A DNA stretch of 23,096 nt from an uncultured Bacilli bacterium (GCA_947629125.1 CANRCO010000004.1:1-23096); one strand, 5' to 3'; shown: positions 6,374-14,626, counted from the stretch's first letter. Notes: generated by a model not told the origin, from the letters alone. Program-made: numbers and translations.

Positions 6374-8018
6374 TTATAAGGAAATATGAAAGGGATTTTC
6401 TTTGGTGCCTTTGCCAGAAGTTATTAAAACAGTGGATTTGAGGTATAGAACAGGTTTAATATTATATGCAGTATAATTATGAGTTTGACCAACTAAGCCA
6501 TAATTAAGAATTCTACTATTATGTTCATGAGATAGACTATCTGGATTAATTGCCCATTGAATATTATTTATATCTAATAACCAATTGTTTTTTTGACAAT
6601 TATTAATATTATAATAAGCATCATTCTTATTATTTGAAGTTTCATTATATAATTTTTTATTTAAACAATCTTTTTGAGTTATATTATCTCCACCACTTGT
6701 GGCATAACCATAGTCACTGGCATACATTAAACCTATATACCCTGTCCAACTTGTAGGATTTTTAGTATATACACTATTTCCTCTTTCTAAATTATAGTAC
6801 GATTTACTATTAGAATTATAATAATCATCTATTTTTGTAAAACTGCCTAAATAATATTTAGTTTTATCTATCAAATTTTTGCTTTCAGTAGTCAAGCCTT
6901 TTGTACTAAAATCAACTATTTTTTCTGTAAAACTATTTGTTGTAGCTTGAGCTGGTTCATAGCCTTGTTTTCTATCAAAATAACTTCCAACTCCTCTATA
7001 AATTTTTTGATTATTACTATCTAATACATAATCTTCATTATCAATTGTATAATTTTTGTCAGTTGCTTTCCATCCAGCTTCTACTATTTCAACTGGATTT
7101 AGCATCATCATTAGTTGAGAGTCACTCCAATCGTTACTTCCATGTTCACCTCTTGATGAACCGATTCCAGTTTGTTTGTAATCCCAACTAAATTTTCCTA
7201 ATGATTCATCTCTTATCAATTTAATTCTTGATTCTTTTTTACCTGTTCCATTATCTATGTTGTTCATTACCCCAATGATTCGCCATTTCTCTCCATTGAA
7301 ATCAACATAGTTATTAGGTGTTGCTCCAATATATCTTAAGTTGTTATCGCTTGTTTCGTCATAAGCTAGTTGGTTGTTTTCTTCACTTATGATTCTTACA
7401 TAATCACTGGCTAGTATATTCTCTCTTTTGATACTATCTATCTCTATTTTACTTTCAAAGGTATTATTTTCTTCTAAATCGTTAAAACTGGTGTTTTCAT
7501 CTAACCAAATTTTTAAATTTAATTGTTTACTTTTATTGGCATCTATTTTTACTGTTGTTAAATGTTTACCTGTATTATAATCTTTATTTGTTGTTTCTCT
7601 ATCTAATAGGTTATTTAGATTATTGGGTTCGATTATTTTTTGATTATTATATAGTAATGTTGCTCTGATATTCTTTGCATCTAATGTATTATTATTTTTG
7701 ATATCTAAATTTACTTCAACATATTCTTCATGGTTACAATTATTGTTTATGGTGAATGTATAACCATTTTGCTTTAATCCTTCACTATCTGGTGTTTGAT
7801 AAGCATTTGTTATATCAATATTTGTTCCTTCTTGAACACTTAATTTTAAACAGCCACTACTTATTTTATTTATACTTGTTTGTTCTTTTGTTGTACTCCA
7901 TAGGGCATAACTTATTCCACTTATTATTAATGCTACTACTAATACTCCCAAACAAACTATTATCTTCGGGTACTTTTGTTTATTAGAATACCCCCCCCCG
8001 ATTTGTATTATGATTCAT
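6374..8018 (-). CDS. Secreted surface protein, TasA-like N-domain; phase-variable, frame interrupted at a poly-G tract
   Basis: The large open frame runs 7951-6374 (525 codons) but lacks a proper start. A good start, ATG at 8018 with GAGAGG nine bases before it, opens a frame that reads 11 codons and hits TAA because of nine G at 7991-7999. With eight G the frames join, giving MNHNTNRGGYSNKQK, then a hydrophobic signal segment ending GISYALWS, 547 residues in all. The N-terminal third (GCLKLSVQEG, NAYQTPDSEG, GYTFTINNNC) resembles SipW-dependent TasA/camelysin-type domains. The C-terminal two thirds (about 200-525 of the open part) holds DNNLRYIGATPNNYV, WRIIGVMNN, GSNDWSDSQLMMMLNP, WTGYIGLMYASDYGYATSGG and KPVLYLKS, shared with the next gene and loosely like DUF6273-type domains. 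The function is unknown; a role at the cell surface is inferred. Confidence 0.75.
7991..7999 (-). repeat. Poly-G tract (G9 on coding strand) in the 5' end of the first surface gene
   Basis: Nine consecutive C on the plus strand, in a genome region otherwise very poor in G and C. It lies at codons 7-10 after the ATG at 8018. Nine G gives a stop after 11 codons; eight or eleven G opens the 547-codon frame. Mononucleotide G runs of this length are classical slipped-strand switches. Confidence 0.85.
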
Positions 8019-8044
8019 AATTTCTAACCTCTCTATCTTTTTTT

Positions 8045-8072
8045 ATTATAACAAATAAATACTTTTTAACAA
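8045..8072 (-). promoter_or_regulatory. Promoter of the first surface-protein gene
   Basis: On the minus strand TTGTTA (8067-8072), a 16-base spacer and a perfect TATAAT (8045-8050) lie 26 bases before the ATG at 8018. This supports 8018, not an internal codon, as the real start of the gene. Confidence 0.6.
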
Positions 8073-8091
8073 AGAAAAAATTGATAATTAC

Positions 8092-9315
8092 TTATAAAGC
8101 AATTTTAAATGGATTTTCTTTAGAGCCATTACCTGAAGTTATTAAAACATTGGATTTAAGATATACAACTGGCTTAATTTTAAATGTTTCATTTATTAAT
8201 TTACTACTTCTAGCACCATTGTAATCTATAGTAAAAACATAGGATTTCAAATCAGACCGTGAAGTTATTAGCCATTGTTGTCCAAATAACCAATTTTTTT
8301 TATGACAATCTTCTAATTCATTCCAATAATATAATTCTTTATCTAAACAATTGTTTCTATTAGCTGTTTCTCCACCACTGGTTGCAAAACCATAATCACT
8401 AGCGTACATTAAACCAACATAACCTATCCAAGTTATTGGATTAGAATTGTAAACTGTTTTACTTCTTTCACCCTCGTAATACTGACTTACTTTTGCTATT
8501 GGTAAATTGGTTAATTCTAAACTTCCTAAATTAAATATAACTTTATTTATTAAACTTTTACTTTCATCTTTTAAACCACTATCACTAAAATCAACTGTTG
8601 TTTCAGTAAAACCTGTTGTTCCAGCAGTTGCTGGTTTATAGCCTGATTTTCTATTAAAATAACTCCCTACCTCTTTATAGATTGTGTGAGTTCCATCCGT
8701 TGCTGTTCCATCTTCATCTATTTGATAATTTTTCTTTGATTCTTGGTTTTGCCAATTTTCTAGTACTACATCTTTAGGATTCAACATCATCATAAGTTGA
8801 GAATCACTCCAATCATTACTTCCATAAATTTTTATAGATGACCCTACTCCAATTTGTTTATAATCCCAACTAAATTGACCTAATGATTCTGCTCTTATTA
8901 GTTTTACTCTTGCTTCTTTTTTACTGGTTCCGTCATCTACGTTATTCATTACTCCAATGATGCGCCATAATTCATCATTAAATTTAACATAATTATCAGG
9001 ACTTGCTCCAATATAACGAATATTATTGTCTTCTGTTTCATCATTTACTAATTCTGGACATTCACCACTTTCATATAACTCATTTACATAATTAGTTAAT
9101 TCTTGATTATATTTAGGTTTTACTTTATCAGTACATGATAATCTAACTTTACCACTTGCTAAATTTAGTTCACTAGATGTACCAGTAAACTGGGCTTTAC
9201 TTTGATATAGTTTTACTCCAACTATTATTATTATTACAAAAACTATTCCACACAAAAAGATATTGCGTTTTCGATTATCTTTGATTCGATAATCAAATTT
9301 CTTTAGGCTACTCAT
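8092..9315 (-). CDS. Membrane-anchored surface protein, paralog of the neighbouring phase-variable gene
   Basis: A 407-residue protein with a basic cytoplasmic N-terminus, one transmembrane helix (about residues 19-37) and a long outer part. Two cysteines (61 and 86) bracket a short linker ending GECPELVNDETEDNNIRYIG. From about residue 90 on it follows the neighbouring surface protein almost motif by motif: LWRIIGVMNNVDDGTSKKEAR, GSNDWSDSQLMMMLNP, GYKPA, a YYEGERS segment, WIGYVGLMYASDYGFATSGG, CHKKNWL, KPVVYLKSNVLITSG, KENPFKIAL. It lacks the TasA-like N-domain of its paralog. The ATG at 9315 has AGGTGAAG at proper distance. Its promoter lies beyond an upstream leader ORF with a nine-G tract, so expression may depend on that leader. 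Function is unknown; a ligand-binding or adhesive domain is a guess. Confidence 0.8.
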   Translation of the reverse strand: MSSLKKFDYRIKDNRKRNIFLCGIVFVIIIIVGVKLYQSKAQFTGTSSELNLASGKVRLSCTDKVKPKYNQELTNYVNELYESGECPELVNDETEDNNIRYIGASPDNYVKFNDELWRIIGVMNNVDDGTSKKEARVKLIRAESLGQFSWDYKQIGVGSSIKIYGSNDWSDSQLMMMLNPKDVVLENWQNQESKKNYQIDEDGTATDGTHTIYKEVGSYFNRKSGYKPATAGTTGFTETTVDFSDSGLKDESKSLINKVIFNLGSLELTNLPIAKVSQYYEGERSKTVYNSNPITWIGYVGLMYASDYGFATSGGETANRNNCLDKELYYWNELEDCHKKNWLFGQQWLITSRSDLKSYVFTIDYNGARSSKLINETFKIKPVVYLKSNVLITSGNGSKENPFKIAL

Positions 9316-9359
9316 TTACTTCACCTATTAAGTTTATTCGGAGGTATTCTATTTGTTTA

Positions 9360-9395
9360 TTAAAATACCCCCCCCCGATTTACATTATGATTCAT
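9360..9395 (-). CDS. Short leader ORF with poly-G tract, upstream of second surface gene
   Basis: An ATG at 9395 with GTGAGGT eight bases before it begins a peptide MNHNVNRGGVF of 11 residues, nearly identical to the start of the neighbouring surface gene. With nine G it stops at 9360-9362, 44 bases before the surface-gene ATG. With eight G it would read 28 codons and stop at 9308-9310, on top of that ATG. With ten G it stops shortly after the tract. This suggests a leader that can couple or uncouple translation, or a decayed 5' end of a fused gene. Confidence 0.55.
   Translation of the reverse strand: MNHNVNRGGVF
9368..9376 (-). repeat. Poly-G tract (G9 on coding strand) in the leader of the second surface gene
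   Basis: Nine consecutive C on the plus strand, the same length and position relative to an ATG as the tract at 7991-7999. The sequence around it (ATAC, the nine C, GATTT, two variable bases, then ATTATGATTCATAA) is shared by both loci. Confidence 0.8.
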
Positions 9396-9421
9396 AAATT
9401 ATAACCTCACTTACTATTTAC

Positions 9422-9450
9422 ATTATAGTAAAAATATATATTTTTTGCAA
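9422..9450 (-). promoter_or_regulatory. Sigma-A promoter of leader and second surface gene
   Basis: On the minus strand TTGCAA (9445-9450), a 17-base spacer and a perfect TATAAT (9422-9427) lie 26 bases before the leader ATG at 9395, the same distance as in the neighbouring paralog. Confidence 0.7.
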
Positions 9451-9472
9451 TAAATAAAATTTAAAAAGTTAA

Positions 9473-10555
9473 TTAACTTTCTAAAGGTACAGTACTGTAT
9501 TTCTTTATTTTATCTAAAACTCTAGTTTTTTCTTCACCAGTTAGTAAAATTGGTTGATAATTATTTTTATCATTAACACCAGAAACTTTCGCTGGTAAAA
9601 TTTTAACATTAGTATTTGTTAAAGTTTGATTTTTAAATTCTAAATCGGCATGAAAAATAAAAGTATCTTTATCTATTGGATTACGATTGCCACCAAATAC
9701 AAAGTTACCTAAACTATAAACAATATATTTATTTTTATAAGTTTCAATACCTTGAACATAATGTGGATGATGACCCAAGACTAAATCAACTCCATTATCA
9801 ATTGCATAACGAGCAATCTCCCTTTGATTATCATTTTGATTATATACTTTTTCAATTCCCCAATGAAAAGACATAATAATGGCATTAACCTTTTGTTCTT
9901 TAAAATAATTAATAGCTTTATCAATTTTTGATTGCCACTTATTATCATAATTCGTATAGAATCCTGCTAAACCAATTTTTAAATTGTCTTTTGTAAATAT
10001 ATAATAATTATCATAACCAAAATAATTTATCTTGGCATTTTCTAAAGTTGAAATTGTATCATTATAACCAGTATCGCCATAATCATAAGTATGATTGTTA
10101 GCAATGTTTACTACTTCGATACTACCCGCAGTTAAAACATCAACATAATTTTTAGGACCTTTAAAATTAAAAGCTTTTTCTATCTTTTCATTTGAATCAG
10201 TAAAAGTGCCTTCTAAATTAGCGATAGTTAAATCATCAGTTGTGAATAATTCTTGCATATTTTTAAAAAAGTAAGATGCCCCATATTTATCATAAGCTTC
10301 ATTAAATGTATCACTATAACCAAATTTAGGGTCAATGCCAATTGTACAATCTCCAACTGCATTTAATTTTATTATTTTAGCTTCATCTATTATAATTTCT
10401 TCCGGTTCAGAAAGATTATATTCAAATACACCTTTTAAATTTTTGGTTGGTTCTTGCTCATTAGCTTTTTTCTTAAATACAATATAGCCAAAAATACTTA
10501 AGATAAGAATAATTACAAGAACACTCGCTAATATAAAATACCATTTTTTCTTCAT
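9473..10555 (-). CDS. CapA-family (PGA_cap) metallophosphatase-like protein
   Basis: A 360-residue membrane-anchored protein. An N-terminal transmembrane helix (about 5-27) and a linker are followed by a calcineurin-like fold of the CapA/PgsA group: VGDCTIG (67-73), IANLEGTFT (111-119), IANNHTYDYG (151-160), MSFHWGIEKVY (228-238), GHHPHYVQGIE (261-271) and YSLGNFVFGG (280-289). These are the metal-binding motifs of the family. Named members take part in poly-gamma-glutamate capsule export, but many genomes carry CapA-like proteins with no capsule operon, and no capB or capC lies here. So an enzyme acting on cell-envelope material is as likely. An extended -10 (TGATACAAT) lies just upstream. 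No strong terminator follows, only a weak AT palindrome over the stop codon. Confidence 0.85.
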   Translation of the reverse strand: MKKKWYFILASVLVIILILSIFGYIVFKKKANEQEPTKNLKGVFEYNLSEPEEIIIDEAKIIKLNAVGDCTIGIDPKFGYSDTFNEAYDKYGASYFFKNMQELFTTDDLTIANLEGTFTDSNEKIEKAFNFKGPKNYVDVLTAGSIEVVNIANNHTYDYGDTGYNDTISTLENAKINYFGYDNYYIFTKDNLKIGLAGFYTNYDNKWQSKIDKAINYFKEQKVNAIIMSFHWGIEKVYNQNDNQREIARYAIDNGVDLVLGHHPHYVQGIETYKNKYIVYSLGNFVFGGNRNPIDKDTFIFHADLEFKNQTLTNTNVKILPAKVSGVNDKNNYQPILLTGEEKTRVLDKIKKYSTVPLES

Positions 10556-10579
10556 ATTAGTTTCACTACTTTCAATAGC

Positions 10580-10588
10580 ATTGTATCA
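10580..10588 (-). promoter_or_regulatory. Extended -10 promoter of the CapA-like gene
   Basis: On the minus strand TG, one base, then TACAAT (10580-10585 with TG at 10587-10588) sits 25 bases before the ATG at 10555 and just after the preceding terminator. No convincing -35 is seen. Confidence 0.4.
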
Positions 10589-10600
10589 TAATTTAATCCT

Positions 10601-10626
10601 AAAAAAAATAGGATTGCTCCTATTTT
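10601..10626 (-). terminator. Intrinsic terminator after the yerB-like gene
   Basis: The stem AAAATAGG (10605-10612) with CCTATTTT (10619-10626) has a 6-base loop. On the minus strand it is followed by a T run. It overlaps the stop codon and closes the prepilin-rnr-smpB-yerB transcript. Confidence 0.8.
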
Positions 10627-11701
10627 AACTTATTGTTAATTCTTTATTAGTAGGTTGAATTTGAATAAAGGTATTACCATCATTAACGGTAATTTCTTCA
10701 CCATTTAAGAATTTGTATACGGTTTGACTAGAACGCGTCTTTTTCTCCCAAGTTATTGGAATAGCTACACCATTAGTAATATAATAACCATTACCTGAGC
10801 CGATATTATTTAAATCTTGACGACCTTTTATATCATTAACTCTGGTTGTATTGCTAACTTGGTAAGTGATAATATTTTTTGCAGTATATTGCTCACCAGT
10901 TATATAATCTTTTTGTTCTTGACCATTAACAAATCTTTTATAATTTTTATTAGCTTCATCATAAGTATAAGAAGTTGTAATGACATTAGAATAAACTATC
11001 TTAACATTGTTAGCAGGAATTACACCTTCATAAGTGCTAGTATCAATTTCTTTAGCTGAATAATTAAGTAATAAATCTTTATTGGTTTCACTACGATATT
11101 TTAATTTACTAGCTGCTTCTTTTAATAAATCCATTCGTGTATAACCACGATGTTCACTGGCAGCTTTGATATTATTATCTCTTAGGAAATACTTACCTTC
11201 ATAAGTTAGACCATTAATATTATTTATACCCAAAGTTTTAATATCACTTTGTGCTTGGGTACTCCAGCCCCAATGAACAAAATATGCATCATTTTCTAAA
11301 GCATAGTCTAAAAAGTAATGACGAGCGGAACGAACAGAACCGATTCTAGCAGTATCAGTATCTTTAAATAAAGCCATATATCTAGTAATGCCACCTTCAA
11401 CAATAATTTCATAAACAATATAGGCATCTTGTAACCCTGATTGATAAGGTCGAGCCACATTAATATTGTTTATCATTACTGCATATGGTCTTGACTTACT
11501 ATTTAAATCGACAATTTGAACTTGTGGTTCTTCTGGTTTTTTCTTTTCAACTTTTTCTTCTTTTGCTTTAATAGGTTCTTCTTTAACAACTAATTTATAA
11601 ATACCAAAAGAAGCTCCTCCAATAATAGCTAATAAAATGATTAATAATAATATCTTGGTTTTAATTGATAATCTTTTAAATTTTCTAAATAACTTTTTCA
11701 T
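10625..11701 (-). CDS. DUF3048 membrane-anchored protein (YerB-like)
   Basis: A 358-residue protein with a basic N-terminus, one transmembrane helix (about 17-38), a charged Glu/Lys linker and an extracytoplasmic DUF3048 domain pair. The family pattern is plain: RPYAVMINN, ARPYQSGLQDAYIVYEIIVEGGITRYMALF, IGSVRSARHYFLDYA, AYFVHWGWS and, near the end, a strand-rich segment with GNTFIQIQP. B. subtilis YerB is a lipoprotein of the same family; here a transmembrane helix replaces the lipobox. The role of DUF3048 is not established. It follows smpB by 12 bases and is the last gene before the terminator, so it is cotranscribed with rnr and smpB. Confidence 0.87.
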   Translation of the reverse strand: MKKLFRKFKRLSIKTKILLLIILLAIIGGASFGIYKLVVKEEPIKAKEEKVEKKKPEEPQVQIVDLNSKSRPYAVMINNINVARPYQSGLQDAYIVYEIIVEGGITRYMALFKDTDTARIGSVRSARHYFLDYALENDAYFVHWGWSTQAQSDIKTLGINNINGLTYEGKYFLRDNNIKAASEHRGYTRMDLLKEAASKLKYRSETNKDLLLNYSAKEIDTSTYEGVIPANNVKIVYSNVITTSYTYDEANKNYKRFVNGQEQKDYITGEQYTAKNIITYQVSNTTRVNDIKGRQDLNNIGSGNGYYITNGVAIPITWEKKTRSSQTVYKFLNGEEITVNDGNTFIQIQPTNKELTIS

Positions 11702-11713
11702 ACTTTACTCCTA

Positions 11714-12139
11714 CTACAAATTTTTATTTAATCTTTCTTGGTCTCTTTTTTTAATTGTTTCACGTTTGTCATATAATTTTTTACCTTTAGCTAGACCAAT
11801 TAATAACTTACATTTATTATTTTTAATATACATTTTTAAAGGTACAAGACTATAACCTGCAACATTTAAACTGTTTTTTAACTTGATTATTTCTTTTTTA
11901 TGTAACAATAATTTTCTAGTTCTAGTTTCATCATGATTAAATTGGTTACCAGCTTCATACTTACCAATAAACATATTTATGACATAAGCTTCATTGTTTT
12001 TGATACGAACATAACTATCTTTTAAATTGGCACTACCTTTTCTAATAGCTTTGATTTCGGTTCCAACTAAAGCAATACCCGCTTCAATTTCTTGTTCTAT
12101 AAAATAATCAAAATAAGCTTTTTTATTTTTTATCTCCAT
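11714..12139 (-). CDS. smpB: SsrA-binding protein SmpB
   Basis: A 141-residue tmRNA partner that brings SsrA RNA to stalled ribosomes in trans-translation. The SmpB core is intact: EAGIALVGTEIKAIR, NLKDSYVRI, NMFIGKYEAGN, the HDETRTRKLLLHKKEI block that contacts tmRNA, YSLVPLKMYI, and LIGLAKGKKLYDKRE. The N-terminus starts a few residues later than B. subtilis SmpB. The C-terminal tail after KRETIKKRD is only nine residues (QERLNKNL and one before), shorter than the common 155-residue length; this tail enters the mRNA channel. AGAGGAAAA precedes the ATG, inside the end of rnr, which it overlaps by 17 bases. RNase R, which degrades tmRNA-targeted messages, is directly upstream, a classical pairing. 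Confidence 0.96.
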   Translation of the reverse strand: MEIKNKKAYFDYFIEQEIEAGIALVGTEIKAIRKGSANLKDSYVRIKNNEAYVINMFIGKYEAGNQFNHDETRTRKLLLHKKEIIKLKNSLNVAGYSLVPLKMYIKNNKCKLLIGLAKGKKLYDKRETIKKRDQERLNKNL

Positions 12140-14237
12140 TTTTATTTTCCTCTACTAGTTCAAAATCTATTAGTGCTGCTTCTTTAGAGGCATTTATAAC
12201 GCGAATTCTAACCTCATCCCCAATGCGATAAACTTTTTTCGTGCTTTTGCCAATTAAACTTAATAATTCCGGTACATAAGTATAATAATCACCTTTTAAA
12301 GTATTAACATGAACTAAGCCTTCTACTAAGTTATCAAGTTCGACAAAAAAGCCAAAGTTAGTAACAGTACTAATAATACCATTATACTCCTCGCCGATAT
12401 GTTTTTCCATATATTCTGCCATTTTCATGTCAACGACATCTCTTTCGGCATTAACTGAAGCTACCTCTCTTTCACTGGAATGTTCAGCAATTTGTGGTAA
12501 ATTTTCTTCTAAATAGTTGATAGTAGACATAGAAAAATCTTTTTCTACTAAATATTTTTTTAATAAACGATGAACAGTTAAATCAGGAAAACGACGAATT
12601 GGAGAGGTAAAATGCGTATAATTTTGACTAGCTAAACCAAAGTGGCCGATGTTATCTTTAGAGTATTCCGCTTTTTTCATACTTCTTAATAACATACTTG
12701 ATAATATTTTAAATTCTTTTTTATCTTCTAATTGTTTAAGCAAATCTTGCATTGCTTTTGGTGATAGACCATTAACTTTACCATTAATATGATAACCTAA
12801 TTGTTTAACTAAGTTAATAAAATCATCAATTTTATCTTGGTTAGGTTCAGCATGTACCCGGTAAATAAAAGGTAATTGCATATTTGAAATGTGCGTTGCT
12901 ACGGTTTCATTAGCAACAATCATAAAGTCTTCGATTAGTTTTTCACCATCTTCGCGAAATCTTTTTTCAATTCCAATAGCTATACCATTTTCATCTTGAA
13001 TAACTTCGGCTTCATCTATTTCAAATTCGATATAACCGCGGCCAACTTTTTTCTTCCGTAAAATTTTAGCTAAATCGTTCATTTGTCTTAAAGTATCAGC
13101 AAATGGTGCGTAAGCTTCATCAACAATATTTCGCATTAAAATATCATTTACTTTAGGATAAGTCATCTTTTTGCGGCTTTTAATATATGATGGGAAAATG
13201 TCATAACTAACTACTTTACCATTTAAATCAATATCCATTGTACAAGACATAGTTAAACGAACAACACCCTCATTTAAAGAACAAATACCATTAGATAATT
13301 TATGTGGTAACATCGGTATTACTTTATCAGCTAAATAACTACTAGTTCCTCGGTTATAAGCTTCATCGCCTAGGGCAGTATTTTCTTTTACATAATGACT
13401 AACATCAGCAATATGTACTCCTAAGTGATAAATTTTACCATCAAATGTTAAACTAATAGCATCATCAATATCTTTAGTGTGGTCACCATCAATGGTAAAA
13501 ATCATTTCATTAGTTAAATCTTTCCGACCAACTAATTCTTTAGGGTCAACCTCTGTTGGTATTTTAGTTAACTCTTCTTCAACTTGGGGTCCAAAATCTT
13601 CATAAATATTATATTTATAAGCAATAGATAAGATATCAACACCTGGGTCATCTTTGTGACCAATTACTTTTAAAATAGTACCCAAATATTTTTTCTTACC
13701 TATTTCTTTTAAGAGTTTAATAACAACTTTACTTCCACTTACACAATTATCTATGGAATTATCTTCAATAACAATATCGATATCTTTCTTTTCGTCATCT
13801 AATTCAATTTTATAACTATCATTTTCTAAAATAACTTCTCCAACTAAAGAATCAATATCTCTTTTTAAAGTTCGAAGAATACGTCCTTCTCTTTTTATTC
13901 CGCGTTTAATGATTTCCGCTAAGACATAATCATCATGAATAGCATTGTTAATATTTTCTTTAGATATGTATAAATCTTCTTCTTTATCTAAAATAACAAA
14001 ACCATAACCTTTTTTATTAATTGATAATTTACCTATTTTTAAATTTGGACAATTTTTAACCATTATATATTTATCTTTTTTGGTTTTAAAAACAATAAAT
14101 TCATCAACTAATTGTTCTAATGTATCATGAACTAATTTATAATCTTCTACTGATTTTAGCTTAAGTAAGTCATTAATTTCCATATCAGTTTTAGCTTCAT
14201 GAATATTAGTAAGTAAATTTATAATTGTATCTTTCAC
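12123..14237 (-). CDS. rnr: Ribonuclease R
   Basis: A 704-residue 3'-5' exoribonuclease of the RNB family that degrades structured RNA and messages released by trans-translation. An N-terminal winged-helix segment (1-60), cold-shock-like domains (65-225), the RNB catalytic domain and a C-terminal S1 domain (about 620-690, ISTVTNFGFFVELDNLVEGLVHV) are all visible. The catalytic aspartates lie in TIDGDHTKDIDDA (248-260). The later motif HFTSPIRRFPDLTVHRLL is intact as well. It starts with GTG at 14237, since AGGGTGA lies six bases before it and no in-frame ATG suits. It is preceded by a prepilin-like gene 16 bases upstream and overlaps smpB. The tail is not very lysine-rich, unlike in enterobacteria. 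Confidence 0.96.
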   Translation of the reverse strand: MKDTIINLLTNIHEAKTDMEINDLLKLKSVEDYKLVHDTLEQLVDEFIVFKTKKDKYIMVKNCPNLKIGKLSINKKGYGFVILDKEEDLYISKENINNAIHDDYVLAEIIKRGIKREGRILRTLKRDIDSLVGEVILENDSYKIELDDEKKDIDIVIEDNSIDNCVSGSKVVIKLLKEIGKKKYLGTILKVIGHKDDPGVDILSIAYKYNIYEDFGPQVEEELTKIPTEVDPKELVGRKDLTNEMIFTIDGDHTKDIDDAISLTFDGKIYHLGVHIADVSHYVKENTALGDEAYNRGTSSYLADKVIPMLPHKLSNGICSLNEGVVRLTMSCTMDIDLNGKVVSYDIFPSYIKSRKKMTYPKVNDILMRNIVDEAYAPFADTLRQMNDLAKILRKKKVGRGYIEFEIDEAEVIQDENGIAIGIEKRFREDGEKLIEDFMIVANETVATHISNMQLPFIYRVHAEPNQDKIDDFINLVKQLGYHINGKVNGLSPKAMQDLLKQLEDKKEFKILSSMLLRSMKKAEYSKDNIGHFGLASQNYTHFTSPIRRFPDLTVHRLLKKYLVEKDFSMSTINYLEENLPQIAEHSSEREVASVNAERDVVDMKMAEYMEKHIGEEYNGIISTVTNFGFFVELDNLVEGLVHVNTLKGDYYTYVPELLSLIGKSTKKVYRIGDEVRIRVINASKEAALIDFELVEENKNGDKK

Positions 14238-14253
14238 TAGTCATCACCCTTTT

Positions 14254-14601
14254 TTATTTAAATACACAAGTTAATTCATTATTAACATATTTAGCAGTAA
14301 GTGTTTTGCCTTTCAATTCATCAGTATAATCGTCATCATCGATTAAGCCATCATTATATAAAGTTGTAACTGTAATATCTTTTGTGGCTGAAGTAGAAGC
14401 CGGACAATTACTTTTATGAGATGACAAATTACAATAAGTTACACAAGCATCAATAATTCTTTCATTTTGTTCAGTTTTAGTCTTATCTTTTTCTCTATTT
14501 AACATACCAACAGCATTAATACTTATAATAATACCTAACACTGCAAGAAGAGCAATTGTTAAAATAATTTCTACTAAAGTCATTCCTTTTTTATTTTTCA
14601 T
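14254..14601 (-). CDS. Type IV prepilin-like / competence pseudopilin-like protein
   Basis: A 115-residue protein starting MKNKKG followed by MTLVEIILTIALLAVLG. This is the class III prepilin leader: cleavage after Gly6, Glu at position +5 of the mature protein, and a long hydrophobic helix. The mature part is small and has four cysteines (two in ACVTYC, one in SNCPAS, one near the end), possibly forming disulfides. Such proteins build type IV pili or ComG-type DNA-uptake pseudopili after cleavage by a prepilin peptidase. No other pilus or com gene is in the window, so which machine it serves is unknown. It has its own extended -10 promoter and stands first in the transcript with rnr, smpB and yerB. 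Confidence 0.85.
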   Translation of the reverse strand: MKNKKGMTLVEIILTIALLAVLGIIISINAVGMLNREKDKTKTEQNERIIDACVTYCNLSSHKSNCPASTSATKDITVTTLYNDGLIDDDDYTDELKGKTLTAKYVNNELTCVFK

Positions 14602-14626
14602 ATATAAAAACCTACCTTATAGATTG

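Noticed and set aside
6374..7951. Reading the first surface gene as an ordinary pseudogene
   Set aside because: The only lesion is one base in a G tract with intact promoter, ribosome site and downstream frame, and the same tract recurs next door; a reversible switch explains this better than decay.
7756..7986. Plus-strand open frame opposite the surface-protein gene
   Set aside because: Low-complexity Leu/Tyr/His sequence that mirrors the Asn/Lys-rich reverse strand; no start signals.
9465..9480. AAAGTT-AATT-AACTTT palindrome over the CapA-like stop codon as a terminator
   Set aside because: Only six A/T-rich pairs with a short T run; too weak to call, though some termination is possible.
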